Of a stretch of 64,000 bases of DNA, positions 1-11,640 are shown piece after piece. Every line of letters starts with the position of its first letter. Position 1 is the first letter of the stretch. Origin of the DNA: Reticulitermes speratus (taxonomy: Eukaryota > Arthropoda > Insecta > Blattodea > Rhinotermitidae). The stretch spans positions 22,446,635 to 22,510,634 of the forward strand of contig JAJKFL010000005.1 in assembly GCA_021186555.1 (NCBI GenBank), given 5' to 3'. The notes beneath the pieces are model-generated. The model was not told where the DNA came from. It was given only the letters and a program-made list of their open reading frames with translations, and did no database searches. Position numbers and translations under genes: made by a program.

Positions 1-479
1 CACGTTTTCACATATTTTGAACTCTCGCGTAAAATCATCTGTGGATATGAAACAGTTTTGTCAAGAGCCTCATAATATCATCAAAACATCAAAAGTTTTC
101 AGTATCAGAATTGCAAATGAAAGTGGCGGAATTATAAATGGGATGTTAAACGCGGAATAATAGCTTCAAGCATCCCTGCTTTTCATTAAAAACTATTCAT
201 TTTGGTCACATATTGCGATTATGTGTTTCGTATGCTCAGAACTATACATAATATTCCTGTAAACAACATTAACTGATAAACTAATAAACACGAATTATTT
301 TAAGTTACATGCCGGATACTGACGTACCATTTCGTCGCATTGACACTTCCCTCTGCTCCTTCTCGTCTTCAATATTTTGTCAGAGGTCTAAACAATTTCA
401 AAATTTATTATGAAGCCAGAGACATCGAAAGTGGCATTCTGATTGTGCAAAGTGCGGTTTTTTTTGTGGAGATGCTACG
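1..479. other. Unassigned AT-rich sequence
   Basis: I see no open frame of note, no terminal repeats and no tandem structure in this stretch. It ends against the 3' side of a minus-strand tRNA-derived SINE. Confidence 0.6.
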
Positions 480-735
480 GACGCACCGCAGCCTTAAGGC
501 TTATTGTGCAACCCTGTGATGAAGATGAAGAGAAAGATGATTAGTTTCTTTTTCATTTTTCCAAGTAATGGAGCACCGGTGGAATGAAATTGACAGGGGA
601 AAACCGAAGTACTCGGAAAGAAACCTGTCCCAGTGCCACATTGTCCACCACAAATCCCACATGGACCGACCCAGGATCGAATCCGGGCCTTCGCGGTGGG
701 AGGCTAACCACCTGAGCCATGGCACTGCCAATTGC
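480..735 (-). mobile_element. tRNA-derived SINE copy
   Basis: On the minus strand the sequence from about 733 downward begins like a tRNA gene: a box A-like TGGCTCAGGTGGTTAGC, followed by a box B-like GGATTCGATCC about 35 bases later. A non-tRNA body runs on to about 480. A tRNA-like head holding an internal RNA polymerase III promoter and joined to an unrelated body is the defining structure of a SINE. No acceptor stem pairs across the head, so it is not a working tRNA. The overlapping 60-76 codon frames on both strands (501-753) have no recognisable domain and are treated as chance. The 3' end is approximate. Confidence 0.6.
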
Positions 736-1943
736 GGGGTTACTGAATGTTAAAAGCTGGGCTATTTATGAGATGCAAAAACGTTAGCAAATATGTGAGG
801 GTGACAAATGCATAAAATATTTTGCTCCGAAAACTTGAGGCTTATTTCTGAGACCCTGGCCTAAATACGAAAACATTATTAAAATAAGCCCTAAATAATA
901 TTATATGGTATATAATTTGTGGACTGCATTAAACTGGATCAGGATAAGGTCCAGTGCTTGTTTGATTTTAACACAGCAATTTAAATTTAATTTACGTATC
1001 AGAATACAAGTTTGTATAACTGCTACTGAAAAAAAAACTCATCTTTTTGGAATTAGGTAGTACGTTTTCTGTGTTTCAGTTACAGCACTGTGTTTCGAGG
1101 GTTGCAGATTCTGTAAACATTTGTAGGGTCACATAGCCGAAACAGCACTGCAAAACTGAACAGTGTAACCGAACGGCCTGTAGATCTGTGTCGACGGACT
1201 TGGTGCGTTACCGTTACACCAACCTGCTTGATAAAATGATTATGTAAATGGTACCAGTAAAAGTGTAATGAGTACTTCCAGATGGCAAGTTGCTCGCCAA
1301 ACACGAGCCTAGGTGCGGATCGCAGGTTAGCAATAGCATGTGTAAAGCAGATCAAGTCATGTAGCAGTTCTTCTTTGTGATTTTCAAGTTGCACCCTTTG
1401 TTTCCTCAAAGATCTCCGTGAGAATTCTACCAAACCTCCTCACCCCAACGCCACTCGCTGTGACTGACTGCTTACGAGTGTTTGTAAATCCATTTCTTTT
1501 TTGTTTTTCTCTTTTTTGCTGAAAAAACTTATCAGATTTTCTTACAATCGATGTGAATGCAATGAATATCTGAACGCTGTGAATAGACTCTGTGCACAAG
1601 TATCCAACTTATAACTTTTAAATTTTATTTCATTTCTTTCAAATCACGAAACGGTTCTTTGTTTTTCTTATTGAGAGTATTTAATAAGTAAAATTATGAC
1701 TAAAGTCTTATAAAGTGTACCTACTGTTCTTTCTGAAAGCTTCTCTTTTGTATGCTAAGAAGTTGATAAAGAAGTGCTTGGACGTTGTATATTCTTCTTT
1801 AATGCGATAAAGTTTTAATATTGCTTCAAGCACAATAACCTCTTCTTCTCACAAAAGAAATTAAATTTCCAGTATTACAAAAGCATTGATAAATGTATTT
1901 CAGTTACGTACAAATACGTTTTACGTGAAATCATCTCATCTTG
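736..1943. other. Unassigned sequence
   Basis: No element boundary recognised. A 117-codon minus-strand frame (1080-1433) and a 71-codon one (1384-1599) show no domain, signal peptide or coding-like pattern that I recognise. About 40 bases near 918-960 (a 'GGACTG...GGATAAGGT.CAGTG' pattern) resemble 35243-35285, which may be an old dispersed repeat. Confidence 0.5.
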
Positions 1944-2192
1944 CTAGGAGCCGATAACGCAGTAGTCTGTAAGTGATTAGGCTACGGGTGCAACAACCAA
2001 GGAATAGTGGTTCGATTCCTGACAGAGGCCAGAGATTTTTCTTGTCTCCAGAGCATCCAGACCGGCCCTGTGGGCCATCCAGTGTCCTGTATACTGGGTG
2101 TCTATGTTCTTCCCCAAGGATTAAGCGGCCGGAGCGTGAAGATGGCCACTCACCTCCGTCTAGTGCCTAGCTTAAAAGATGTGGAGTTATAA
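1944..2192 (+). mobile_element. tRNA-derived SINE copy
   Basis: A tRNA-like head begins near 1950 with a box A-like region (GATAACGCAGTAGTCTG) and a good box B, GTGGTTCGATTCC, near 2007-2020. A body follows containing a TCTCCAGAGC segment, and a short palindrome (GGAGTTATAACTCC) marks the probable 3' end. A more decayed relative may lie at 4895-5060, which shares the 'gagatttNtctt' stretch after box B. The short frames inside (1973-2192) are not taken as genes. Confidence 0.6.
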
Positions 2193-2639
2193 CTCCACTC
2201 ATTCATATAACTTAATGGCTTGTACAGGACAACTTATCGTTTTTTTATAAGATCCTAATAGAAAAATTGTAATGTTCGTTCTGTCTCATTTCTCTCCTCT
2301 GATAAAATGATTTTAAACGTGGTCTTCATGGAAACATGAAACTCTATATAACAACACTTATAAAATTGTGTATTAAGTTCTAATGGGGGAAAAAAGGCAA
2401 AATTCTAAACAAATCAATTTTTTTATTCACAGCTCTTCTAATGTAGTATGAAACAGAAAATTCTTCTCGCCGTTTCAACTATGAATTTGGGCACTGCTTT
2501 TTGGAACACTGCCTTCATAACATTTACTGATAATTATGGATGATAATGATCATGATCGACTGTCTGGAAACAGAACCCGTACATGCAGCACTGCTGACTT
2601 TTCGTTTTAGTCCCAACGTCTTCTGCCTACCCATTGTAA
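2193..2639. other. Unassigned sequence
   Basis: AT-rich sequence with no recognisable element. The 101-codon minus-strand frame 2524-2829 runs from here into the neighbouring SINE and is not supported as a gene. Confidence 0.5.
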
Positions 2640-2870
2640 GTGCAGAGGGTAACTGTTGTATCGGATCACACACACATACACACACACTTGGTAGGACTCC
2701 CCTGGGCGAATGATCGGTCCCTCGCAGAGGCCTTTGCCTGCATAACACATAACACTCGCAAGAGACAGACATCGATGCCCGCCGCGGGATTCCAACCCGC
2801 AATCCCAGCAAGCGAGCTGCTGTAGACACGCGCCTTAGACCGCTTGGGCACCAGGATCGGCACTGCAGAC
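2640..2870 (-). mobile_element. tRNA-derived SINE with Leu/Ser-like head
   Basis: Read on the minus strand, 2855-2770 contains TGCCCAAGCGGTCTAAGGCG, a box A typical of class II tRNAs, then a box B, GCGGGTTGGAATCCCGC, with an intact T-arm stem. A variable-arm-like insert between the two boxes also suits a leucine or serine tRNA ancestor. The 5' and 3' acceptor strands do not pair, so this is a SINE head or tRNA pseudogene rather than a tRNA gene. The body ends in a short CA/TG repeat near 2668-2690. Several short frames overlap on both strands and are ignored. Confidence 0.6.
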
Positions 2871-3951
2871 ATTAAAGCTTGTATTAGCCATATCTTGAGC
2901 CAGTTCTATCCACGCCGTGTCCTCACAACATAATTCCATATTCTATCCTAACAAGCAAGCCTCCAGAACAGTAACGACTTGTTTGGGAGTAGGGCGGGAC
3001 GTTAGGTACGCAGTTCGAATGTCGATTGTGACATCAGCCAGTAACTGAGGCTTTTCATAGCTGTCTTAATCTGTCCTAGTTAATGGCGGGATATTATCTT
3101 GCAAGTAAAACGACTGTCTTGTGACACATATTGCTAATTAAAATTAATCTGTACATCTGTGTGCAGATAGTGATGAAGTGATATCGTTAAGGAAACAAAG
3201 ACTCAATTAGTACGCATGTTAGACTAATTTTTGCTGTTGCAAGTGACCTATTTTAGTGAAGATTTTGACCAGAATTATAGTCTTTCGTAGTTCATCCGCA
3301 ATAATTGTCCAACTCACAACAAACCTGACTTCATTAGACCTGCCTAATGATATTCTGAGGCGTGAAAAATTCAAGAAGTCCTTTCTTTGTACTGTCCTTT
3401 GTCACTCACTCCTTGTCTCGTAGAGCCATATTTGTTCTTTTTAAAAGAATTTTGCTATTATTTCCTCAAAGTAAGAGATCACATTTCAGATTCACATAAG
3501 AAACTATTCTAGTATATTATTTTCTTTAAGTCAGCGATGAGAAAATTCCAGGCGCCAGGTCGCCGAGGTGACTAAATCTTGTTCGGTGGCACGTAGTATT
3601 TGTGAGTCCTCAACATGGAACTTGGTTTATGTCGCCCTTTTGGCGCCTACAATTTCGAGGTGGCTTCTAGATTTTTGGAAAATTTACACACCCCTACTTT
3701 AAGTGGTGTAATATTAAGGCCTATATGCAAGTTAATGGTCACTTTTGAAAGACGTCTAAACCAAAGACTATTTTAATAATGGTACAGAAGTTTCAGTAAA
3801 GGGAATTGGGAAGAAAATTAGAGAAAGAAAAAGAAAATCTGGGGAAATTGTTCCTGCTTAGCTTTGCATTTCTTTATTTTAGAGTCGTGTTTTATGTTAC
3901 CAAATGTCTCAATCAAGTACAATGAATCAATTTATGTTATTGGTACCACAA
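2871..3951. other. Unassigned sequence
   Basis: An isolated box B-like GCAGTTCGAATGTCG near 3011 may be a very decayed SINE. A GC-richer patch at 3550-3690 has no recognisable structure. Nothing else is supported. Confidence 0.45.
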
Positions 3952-3995
3952 ATTTGCTACATGTTTCGGCATTGGATTTCTTCATCAGGCGAATA
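3952..3995 (-). ncRNA. Degenerate hammerhead ribozyme motif (PLE type)
   Basis: The minus strand reads CTGATGA followed 15 bases later by GAAACATGTA, matching both conserved halves of the hammerhead core. The intervening sequence does not fold into stem II, and stem I is reduced to about two pairs. It is a relic of the GAAACATGT family found repeatedly in this window. Similar 3' core sequence recurs at 4163-4175 (+) without a 5' partner. Confidence 0.45.
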
Positions 3996-4894
3996 TCGTA
4001 CTACAAATTACAATGGTTGCAATACATGTCTTTTGATAAAATGAATAGAAGATGTTAATGAAATGTGAATGACGAGGTAATAAAAAATACGTAAAATATT
4101 ATTAGGGTTACATTTTTACGTGGATCTCTCGCTAAAAAAGACTACAGAGACTCCAATAAGACGCGAAACATGTAATGAAGTTGTTGGTAAATTTGTAAAT
4201 GACAACCACATATTAGTTGTATTTGACTAAGTTATTTCGTAGTTTTTTAGCTTGTATTTTTGAATATTGTTGGCAACAGATCAAGAACAAGGATAGAAAT
4301 CTTTTTTTCTTTTTTAGAATCCCAGTAATTGATGTTTGAGTTGGTTTTTCAGAAGTTAGGACACGTGACTAGGAAGTCAACCTGTCCGGCTCGCCCTCAG
4401 GCGAGGACATCGATTGTGGTCGCTCCGCCTCGTATCGTTTCCTGGGTTCCAATACACTCGTGCGAAGGTTCCCAGGCCCCATTTTAGAAATCGATTACGT
4501 TAGGATAGTGGGAAAGGAACGCGTTAACACCGTTTTCATCCTTCTACTGTAGAAGAAGGCTCTAGTTCCAAATAAATGTAACAAAGTGACAATTGATTTC
4601 CTGAAGTGTGATATTTGCTTTCAAATGAACTTTTTATTGGAAGGCAGGATCCTTCCTTCCTCCTAAGACTCTTGTGACTATTTGCCTACTCTTTCTGCAG
4701 AAGCTAATAGAAATGGCGAAAAGGAACAATGGGAGAACACAGGCCTACTAGTGAAAGGCTTGGAACATTGCCCGCATTTACAAAGCTGGTTATATATACG
4801 GTTGTTCTCGGCCAATTACTTGTTACTTAGTTGATTCACAACTTCCATATCGTGTAAGCAGAATCAATTAAATTACTGTATTAATTAACAAATT
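3996..4894. other. Unassigned sequence, possible old SINE near 4340-4500
   Basis: A GC-richer block (4370-4490) includes a box B-like TGGGTTCCAATAC, but no convincing box A. The remainder is AT-rich without structure. Confidence 0.35.
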
Positions 4895-5060
4895 CACAGA
4901 GGGATACTCAGTACTATGACTAGACTACGATTAGGTGACCGAAGAATTGGGGTTTGATACACGAGGGAGACGGAGATTTCTCTTCGCCGCTCTGATGTTT
5001 ACTCAGAGCAAAAAACTCGATATCCTCACTTAATACCTGCCCGAGGTGTGGAGTTTTCAT
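4895..5060 (+). mobile_element. Decayed tRNA-derived SINE
   Basis: A box A-like region (TGACTAGACTACGATTAGG) and a box B-like GGGGTTTGATACACG are spaced as in a tRNA head, followed by a body sharing the pattern 'gagatttctcttc...ctctg' with the SINE at 1944-2192. The copy is too diverged to set exact ends. Confidence 0.4.
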
Positions 5061-7269
5061 CTGAATGCAGCGACGTTATTACTACGTACAGCGATTCCTT
5101 GCCAAAGTTCTCAGATTACTATCTCATCATATTGCCTACAAGCATGTTGAAGATGTTTCTTTTTATTTAAAAAAATACGTCTTAGTGTATAAGTTTTGAT
5201 GCACCATGCATTTCACATAGTGACAATGGAAGTGGCTTTGGTGATTCACTGTGGCAATGGAACTGCGAGTACTTTGGAGGACACTTATATAATCAATAGA
5301 AATCTCCGTATAGCAGTTGAAGCACCTGATCGGGTGTGGAACATATGCTGGAGACCTTGATGAAGATAACACTAACACGCAGTGGACACACGTCTGTCCG
5401 TTGCTGATAAACAGAACTCTCATTCTGGTGTAAACAGAAACAAGTGAACGTACTTTACGATGTTTGGCACTGACCCAACAGGTGTTCTGGCAACTTCTTT
5501 TTGTTGAAGTTGATTACCAGCTTGCTAGGAGAGGAGGAGCACAGATTATAAACAAAGTAAAAGAACACAGTGTCACCAAAGAGAGCAATGATTTGGAAAA
5601 ACGTTGTGAGGGTTTGTTTGCTTCCGTCAGTCAACAGGCCAGTACTGCGCAGCAACCGTTCACAGTGTGTGACACTGTCCTCAGTGCAAGCTGTGGAATA
5701 TTGGAGGAGACCAACGACTAAGGCCATCGCAATTTAAGTGTGTCAACTCTGATAACGAAGAAACATGGAGTTCCTAACAGAAATCAAAGCCTACTTTCCT
5801 GTCGCATAGGTTTACAGTTGTTCACATCTATTATATATATGTATCGTGTATTCTTTAAACGGATCGAATATATCTTCAAAGTTTCGCATAATCGCGATGG
5901 TCATATTTTTGACTTATCATCATCATCATCATCGTTACCATTAAATTACCTTTGCTCTTGTTCTAGTGGTCAATTTCCATGCCTATGGCCAATGTTTTAT
6001 TATTTACCGCAGTGAAACCGGAAACTAGAGAAAATGTTCGCACCGCAACCACATTGATATCTTCAGTTCTAGAGAAATACCACTTGTACAGAAATGCAGA
6101 ATTCTCCAAAGTTTCTTACCGCACAATTCCAGGAACTAAAATACGTGACACCGGTGACGTTCTAGCCTCGCACTTCCACCCATCTGTCATGTTATTACCG
6201 ACTGCAAGCATTTAAAAATTTCGGTACTTGGATGCCCTCCAATGATATAACTTTTGCACTAAGTTTTGTCAAGATACATTTACTGGTTCAAAGGTAAAAT
6301 GGAAAGACACGGTGACCCCAGAAATTATTTTTCGTTTTCCAGAAGGGAAGTTTGTTAAAAGAGCAGTTTTGCTTTAAGATAGCTGATCTCTTCATATACA
6401 TGCCACTGCTCATACATGACAAATCATATCAGCTTCAAATCTCTTTCAGCTTCACCTTTGTAAAAAAAATATATATTGCTTTCTTGCGCAGGAATTCTCT
6501 GATGCATGTGTTGACTAGCGTTTGCGTCACAACCCTTTGCAATTCAGTCATCGTCTTTGTTCCACGTCTCTCACGATTACATTCCATTTCAGGGCCGCTT
6601 ATCTGTGTGATTGCCATGAAATAGGTAACGTGTGACAGACGTAATGGAGTTGCAGAGACAACCTATTGTCATGTCCGCTGATCTGTATGAAGAATGTTTC
6701 CGGCTGAAAGCAGCGAATGGGTTACAAAGCAGTAATTGACTCTCCTGTTAACAGCCTTGCTAAAGGAAGCCGCTAATGGCTTTAGCAAACCATAGGTATT
6801 CAACGACGTTGTTGATGGTGTTTTATTCAGTACTAGGGACAGAAAATGGAGGGTTTGGTTTTCCTAATCAGTTCGAAACAAGAACTATGTCTGTGTAATG
6901 AAGCAATCGGAAGTGAGCGTAGCCAAATATTGTTAAGTTATAATTCTAACTAGCGTAATGTCCATTGAAAATTAAATCGAAATTACCTTCATCTGTTATG
7001 TAAAGTATACTTTTATCGTTTATATTTCTTATATAATGTAATTATAACATTAACCTTTACACTCCAAAATACAAGAAAACAGAGGTGAGATTCCAATAAC
7101 ACGGAGGGCAATTGTGAGGCTGTTGGTTATTGCAGAGTCCCGCTATTCATAACTCCACTTTGTGGTACAGCTTCTTTAAATTTAAACCCTTAATCATCCT
7201 GCAACTGACAGTTACGGAAGCATTAAGTATAAATATAGATATATAACAATATTGTGTTGTTGTGAAACA
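5061..7269. other. Unassigned sequence
   Basis: Holds a short CAT trinucleotide run (5919-5932) and two fully overlapping antisense frames of 85-90 codons (5455-5727). Neither frame shows a domain. I find no transposon termini, SINE head or hammerhead core here. Confidence 0.5.
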
Positions 7270-7690
7270 TAAATACTCCATGGAGCAGAGTCCTTCCTGA
7301 GAAGCTAACAGGTCCTCAGCTAGTCAAGAAATTCCCCGCAGTTGTGGAACCCGAAGATTCATTACCATGTTCACAAGAGCCCGCCACCTGTCCCTATCCT
7401 GAGCCAGATTTATACAGCAAATCTCATGCCCTTTTCCACTGCTTGCAGTCCGAGTTCTTGTGATATGTTTCGTAACATCGTACGCATTTACGGTGAGTTG
7501 TTAGCACCTTGCCCAACCCCCAAGCAGGATGACCACACCTTGTCGGCTGTCCGTAATTGATTACTCAATATATTCGCAGCTACCCTCCATATCCGGAGGC
7601 CGTTCCTCCATCCGCAACCTGAGGACGCGCTATGCTGTTTGACAGGGACCCACTTATAACGGCATGGGTTGTGAAACAAATTTTACAAGC
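7270..7690. other. GC-richer block, possible unclassified repeat
   Basis: This 400-bp block is more GC-rich than its surroundings and has sharp composition edges, as expected of an inserted element, but I cannot identify termini or a coding domain. The 72-codon frame at 7342-7560 (+) and the 63-codon frame at 7488-7679 (-) overlap on opposite strands and are not supported. Confidence 0.3.
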
Positions 7691-8059
7691 AGTACGTTGT
7701 GAAAAATAATGCATGTAAAATTTAAGAAACAACACGAAAACTTCTGTGGAACGGAGAATTGTATATAATTATACGTGAGAGGATGATATTGCCAGTAAAA
7801 TTGATCTTGTAGAGATAGGTTGTAATGGCGTGGTCTGAATTTAGGTTTCTTACGATAAAGTGAAATGATGGACGTTTTTGAATACCACAATCAGTCCTCG
7901 ATCTTACAGCCGGGATAGCTTTTTTGGTTAGTGACTAGACCAGGGTTGACCAAATATGGCATGCATGCCCAGAGTGGCATGGGAGAATATTTTCTTGGCA
8001 CACGGCATTCACTGCTGCCACAATATTTCCTTTTTTCGACCAATGCAGCTAAATTATAT
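7691..8059. other. Unassigned sequence
   Basis: AT-rich sequence leading into the TATG array; nothing recognised. Confidence 0.5.
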
Positions 8060-8575
8060 ATATTTGTAAATATATGCATATGTGTATGTATGTATGTATG
8101 CATGTGTGTATGTATGTAGGCCTATGTATGTATGTATGCATGTACGCGTTCATGTATGCATGTATGTGTGTGTATATATGTTATATGTATGTATGTATGT
8201 GTGTGTATGTATGTATGTATGCATGTATGCTTTCTTGTATGATTGCATGTGTGTATGTATGTATGTATGTATGTATGTATGTATGCGTTCATGTATGCAT
8301 GTGTGTGTGTATGTATGTATGTGTGTATGTATGTATGCGTTCATGTATGCGTTTATGTGTACATGTATGTGTGTATGTAGCTATGTATGTATGTATGTAT
8401 GTATGCATGTATGCGATCATGTATGCATGTATGTGTGTATATAGCTATGTATGTATGTATGTATGTATGCATGTATGCGATCATGTATGCATGTATGTGC
8501 GTATGTAGCTATGTATGTATGTATGTATGCATGTATGCGATCATGTATGCATGTATGTGTGTATGTAGCTCTGTA
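8060..8575. repeat. TATG tetranucleotide array with higher-order unit
   Basis: About 500 bp of (TATG)n with interruptions by TGTG, GCATG and GCG. From about 8385 the interruptions become ordered: a block containing TAGCTATG...GCGATCATG...GTGTGTATG recurs with GCGATCATG at 8413, 8477 and 8537, giving a higher-order period of 60-64 bp in three copies. The long frames of alternating Met-Tyr-Val-Cys in all forward frames, and the His-Thr frames on the reverse strand, are translation artefacts of the repeat. Confidence 0.95.
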
Positions 8576-9322
8576 TCTGAAGGCGTAGAGACTGGATATG
8601 AATAACATTGCTGCCGTATGATGGTAATAGTGAACCTTTTTATACAAACTTGGAGCGGTGTGAACCGTTGATAGGATATTTCGCCGCAGGTCGCGCAGCG
8701 GCTGAGTGGCTTTGGACAAAAATCTTAAAATTCCTGCAATAAACCGCTGAATCAGTCTCCAAACGAGGACGAGAGAGACAGAACTCTTTCGAGTTTGTCT
8801 CCTTTCGTGTACAACGGGAGTTGCGAAAATGACACTAAAACTCAGTATTCGGTAAATGGTAGAACCGAGCGGTTAGCATTGGATGTTTGTTCTTATTTTT
8901 TATCTGCTCTTGTTTTATAATTGAACACTTCATGCTTTGGGCGTATAGAAGATAATCAAGAGTGCCCACATAGATAAGGAAAGGTTGGGAGGTAAATTAC
9001 AGCTTTTACATATTATTAATTGATCTGTTTTATGGAAGTTTTTTTGCGTTTTCGAGTTTGATGTTCGAGCATTCTTCTGTTTAACGCCGTCTTCATAAAG
9101 CAAAATTTCTGTGGGTAAATTTGTTTGTTATAATATCAATTACGACAACCAAAGTAACGTAAATATTTGGTCGTTTCACTGCGGTTCGGCGGAAACAGGA
9201 ATCGGACATGTTTGTGGAACTAGTTTTATCTGTGTTTAGTTATGCAGATTGCATTAAACTGACAATAAGTATAAATAAGTTTATTACTAAACAATTGCAC
9301 TGGTCCATGAATAGATGACCAC
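8576..9322. other. Unassigned sequence with isolated box A
   Basis: ACCGAGCGGTTAGCA near 8861 resembles a tRNA box A, but no box B follows at the right distance. Nothing else is recognised. Confidence 0.45.
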
Positions 9323-9366
9323 TCTTACATGTTTCGGCTACTATCTATAGATATCTTCAGGGAGCA
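9323..9366 (-). ncRNA. Hammerhead ribozyme relic with broken stem II
   Basis: The minus strand reads CTGAAGA (9355-9361), then a segment ending in GTAGCC, then GAAACATGTA. Both core halves are present with a GUA cleavage triplet. Stem II cannot form as drawn because the strand that should pair with GTAGCC is missing; instead a separate TATCTATAGATA hairpin sits in its place. This points to a deletion within the stem, as also seen at 28156-28189. Confidence 0.5.
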
Positions 9367-10585
9367 AAAATATGTACTAAAACATATACAGTATTAGCAC
9401 ACAGCTTTGTCAGTTTGGAAATTTTAAAATGCACAATGACAGTATAGCATTAAACAGCCATGTATAATGTTGGCAATGTTAAAGTTATGTTAAAATTATG
9501 TATGCAGGCTTGTTGTTGAAATTTTGTGCATCCAAACATCCTGACATCATATCTAAATTCACTTCTAGTTTAGTCGAGTGATGTGTCATGTATGTCGTCA
9601 AGGCGTGGACACTATGAGCGACCGCTGGATAAATTCACCTTCTTCAGCTGCGGATTCCATTCTTAAGCAAGGAATTGCCTGAGCAGCTGAATAACTGTCA
9701 AATTTTCAGAAAGTCCCTCTAGCATTGAGACATAACTGTGTTCAATGGGTGATATTCGTGACTGAACTGTTGGTGCTCATGTCTTACTTCAATCGGCAAA
9801 AGTGAATTGAAAGCCCACAACAAGCTTTGGCTCGCAGTAACCGTAGTCACGATGTTTAAATGCACTCGAGCAGCGCAAGGTAGCTAGCGCGCTGTTGTCA
9901 TGCCACCCCACCAACAGACTGTGTTGTTCCCATCGGACAATGGCCATTGTCTCTCCCCGAGTTCTGAACTGTATCCGAACCAAGTTATCTGTTTCCGTGG
10001 ACAATATCGCAACAGTGTTGAAATGTAGCTTTCGAACAGAAATGGGGTAAACAACAAAATACACTTTGTCATTCTTAGGCCAAGTAACGAGGAACTGTCA
10101 CAAAGCACGTGCGATTCGAACAGTTCTGAGAAGCATTTGAAAGAAGTTTTCCCACTTTCTCGGTGCAATTTCTGAATAATTAAAACTGTAAAAATCGGAA
10201 GATTAATAATTTTGTGACCGGGACCACTTTTATGCTATATAAATTCTGGGATTAATAGTGCCGATTAAAATTGACTTCAGTGAAGACTGATTTCAGTTTG
10301 TACTCGTATGAGTAAGGACGGCTTATCTTAAATAACTATAAAATGTGCAAAACACAGAGCCGTACAGACGTATAGGGGAGTGTATTTATAGCGCCACATA
10401 ATATTAACTTTTGAAATGGATGAAAAAGAGTGGTCAGCTTCAAGTCTCGCCTATTTTATGCCCGTAGAAACGGCCCTCAAATCCCATTCGATAGGATAAC
10501 GGGCGGATCTTAGAGTCAGTTAAGATGTTGTAAGGAAGGAAGTAGTCACTATTCTGACTGAGCTATCCCGACTCCACAACTACAA
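9367..10585. other. Unassigned sequence
   Basis: Minus-strand frames 9789-10064 (91 codons) and 9884-10168 (94 codons) overlap out of frame with no recognised domain. No element ends found. Confidence 0.5.
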
Positions 10586-10587
10586 TA

Positions 10588-10991
10588 CAGCGTGTTTCAT
10601 AAATCCCTCCGGGATTTCGGAGGTCTGTAGCTCAGGAGCCAAATCACACACGGGGGATGAGAGCATGTCAGTAAAAAGAGTACATATCCAAGTTTTGAAC
10701 CTACCTTACAAATGTTCAATATGTCCCCCTTTGGTGACTCGACAGACGTCAATCCTGTAATCTAGCTCCTGCCACACACGTTCCAACATATGAAGCTTTC
10801 TGTTCACCTGAAAACGCCATGATTGCACACCACTGCCTCCTAGCGGAGAAACGGGTAACTACGTTATCGCATCTATCACGAAAACACTTTTACATTTCCT
10901 CTATCTGTTGGCATGCTTTTATCTCTTATATGTGGGTTTGCTACTGCACGGCCAAGCCTCTAAATCCTGGATGGACTTATGAAACACGCTG
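10588..10991 (-). mobile_element. mariner-like (Tc1/mariner) internally deleted transposon
   Basis: Two inverted termini, CAGCGTGTTTCATAAATCC (from 10588) and its imperfect complement ending at 10991, are flanked on both sides by TA (10586-10587 and 10992-10993). TA is the target duplication of the IS630/Tc1/mariner superfamily. On the minus strand an ATG at 10820-10818 opens with Met-Ala-Phe-Ser-Gly-Glu-Gln-Lys. This is followed almost at once, but out of frame, by a transposase-like C-terminus containing LERVWQELDYRIDVCRVTKG and stopping at 10708-10706. The start and end of a transposase gene are therefore joined with the catalytic middle removed. It could not encode transposase and would have depended on one supplied in trans. 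The 85-codon plus-strand frame 10819-11076 crosses the right end and is spurious. Confidence 0.8.
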
Positions 10992-11499
10992 TATAAACCG
11001 TTGTTATAACTGCGCAACACAAATTGTTTGTTTCCCAAACATTTCGAGATCCAGAAGAAAGCTTTTTGAAATATAACCCTTTAACTGTTTGAAGACTAGA
11101 AGAAATGTTTTGGAAGTATTACCTGGGACCCAGGTTTGGAACCCTGTAAGGAATGCGAGCCAGTCGTTTCTTACATTTCCCCACCTTCTGCTGTCGGAGA
11201 GTTGAGTCCCGGACTATTTTTCAGTGGTTGCAGATATTCGAAAGAGCATTGCTTTATGTAGACGTTCCCAGGATTCACCATTATGTCTCTCTAATACGAG
11301 TAGTACTAAGGTGGATAGAGCCCAACGCATTGGTGGAGCGATGGCAGGAGAAAACCTGGCCCACGGCTACTTTTTTCGGCCACTAATATCTTATGGGCTG
11401 ACCACAGTATGAAACAAGGGCCTCTTAGAATTGATGTAAATTACTTATAAAGTTTTAGTTCGTACCTCATGGAGAAAACTCTGTGGTGCCATTACACAA
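10992..11499. other. Unassigned sequence
   Basis: A mildly GC-rich stretch (11130-11400) with two overlapping forward frames of 62-77 codons lacking any recognisable domain. Confidence 0.45.
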
Positions 11500-11640
11500 A
11501 TCGTTGGCTCAATACTATGTATGCATATAATCGCTGTTTATTTTAGGAATCATACGAAACACACAAATACACACAGAATGAAGTATCTTAGTGTTACACG
11601 TGGCGGTACACGTAGTAGCCACTAGCCTTTAAAGGGTCGA
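11500..11640 (+). repeat. Diverged copy of a small TTAA-bounded repeat
   Basis: Contains the ordered pattern TTATTTTAGGAATCATACGAAACAC then, about 80 bp later, CCTTTAAAGGGT. The same pattern occurs at 16232-16366 and 47089-47226, where TTAA brackets one or both ends. This copy is the most diverged. Confidence 0.45.

Noticed and set aside
2763..2855. Leu-type tRNA gene on the minus strand
   Set aside because: Boxes A and B and the T-arm stem are good, but the acceptor strands do not pair and a SINE body continues downstream.
5455..5727. Fully overlapping 85- and 90-codon frames on opposite strands
   Set aside because: No domain in either strand; simultaneous openness on both strands suggests composition rather than coding.
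8074..8508. 144- and 120-codon frames rich in Met, Tyr, Val and Cys
   Set aside because: Direct translation of a TATG repeat, open in several frames at once; not a protein gene.
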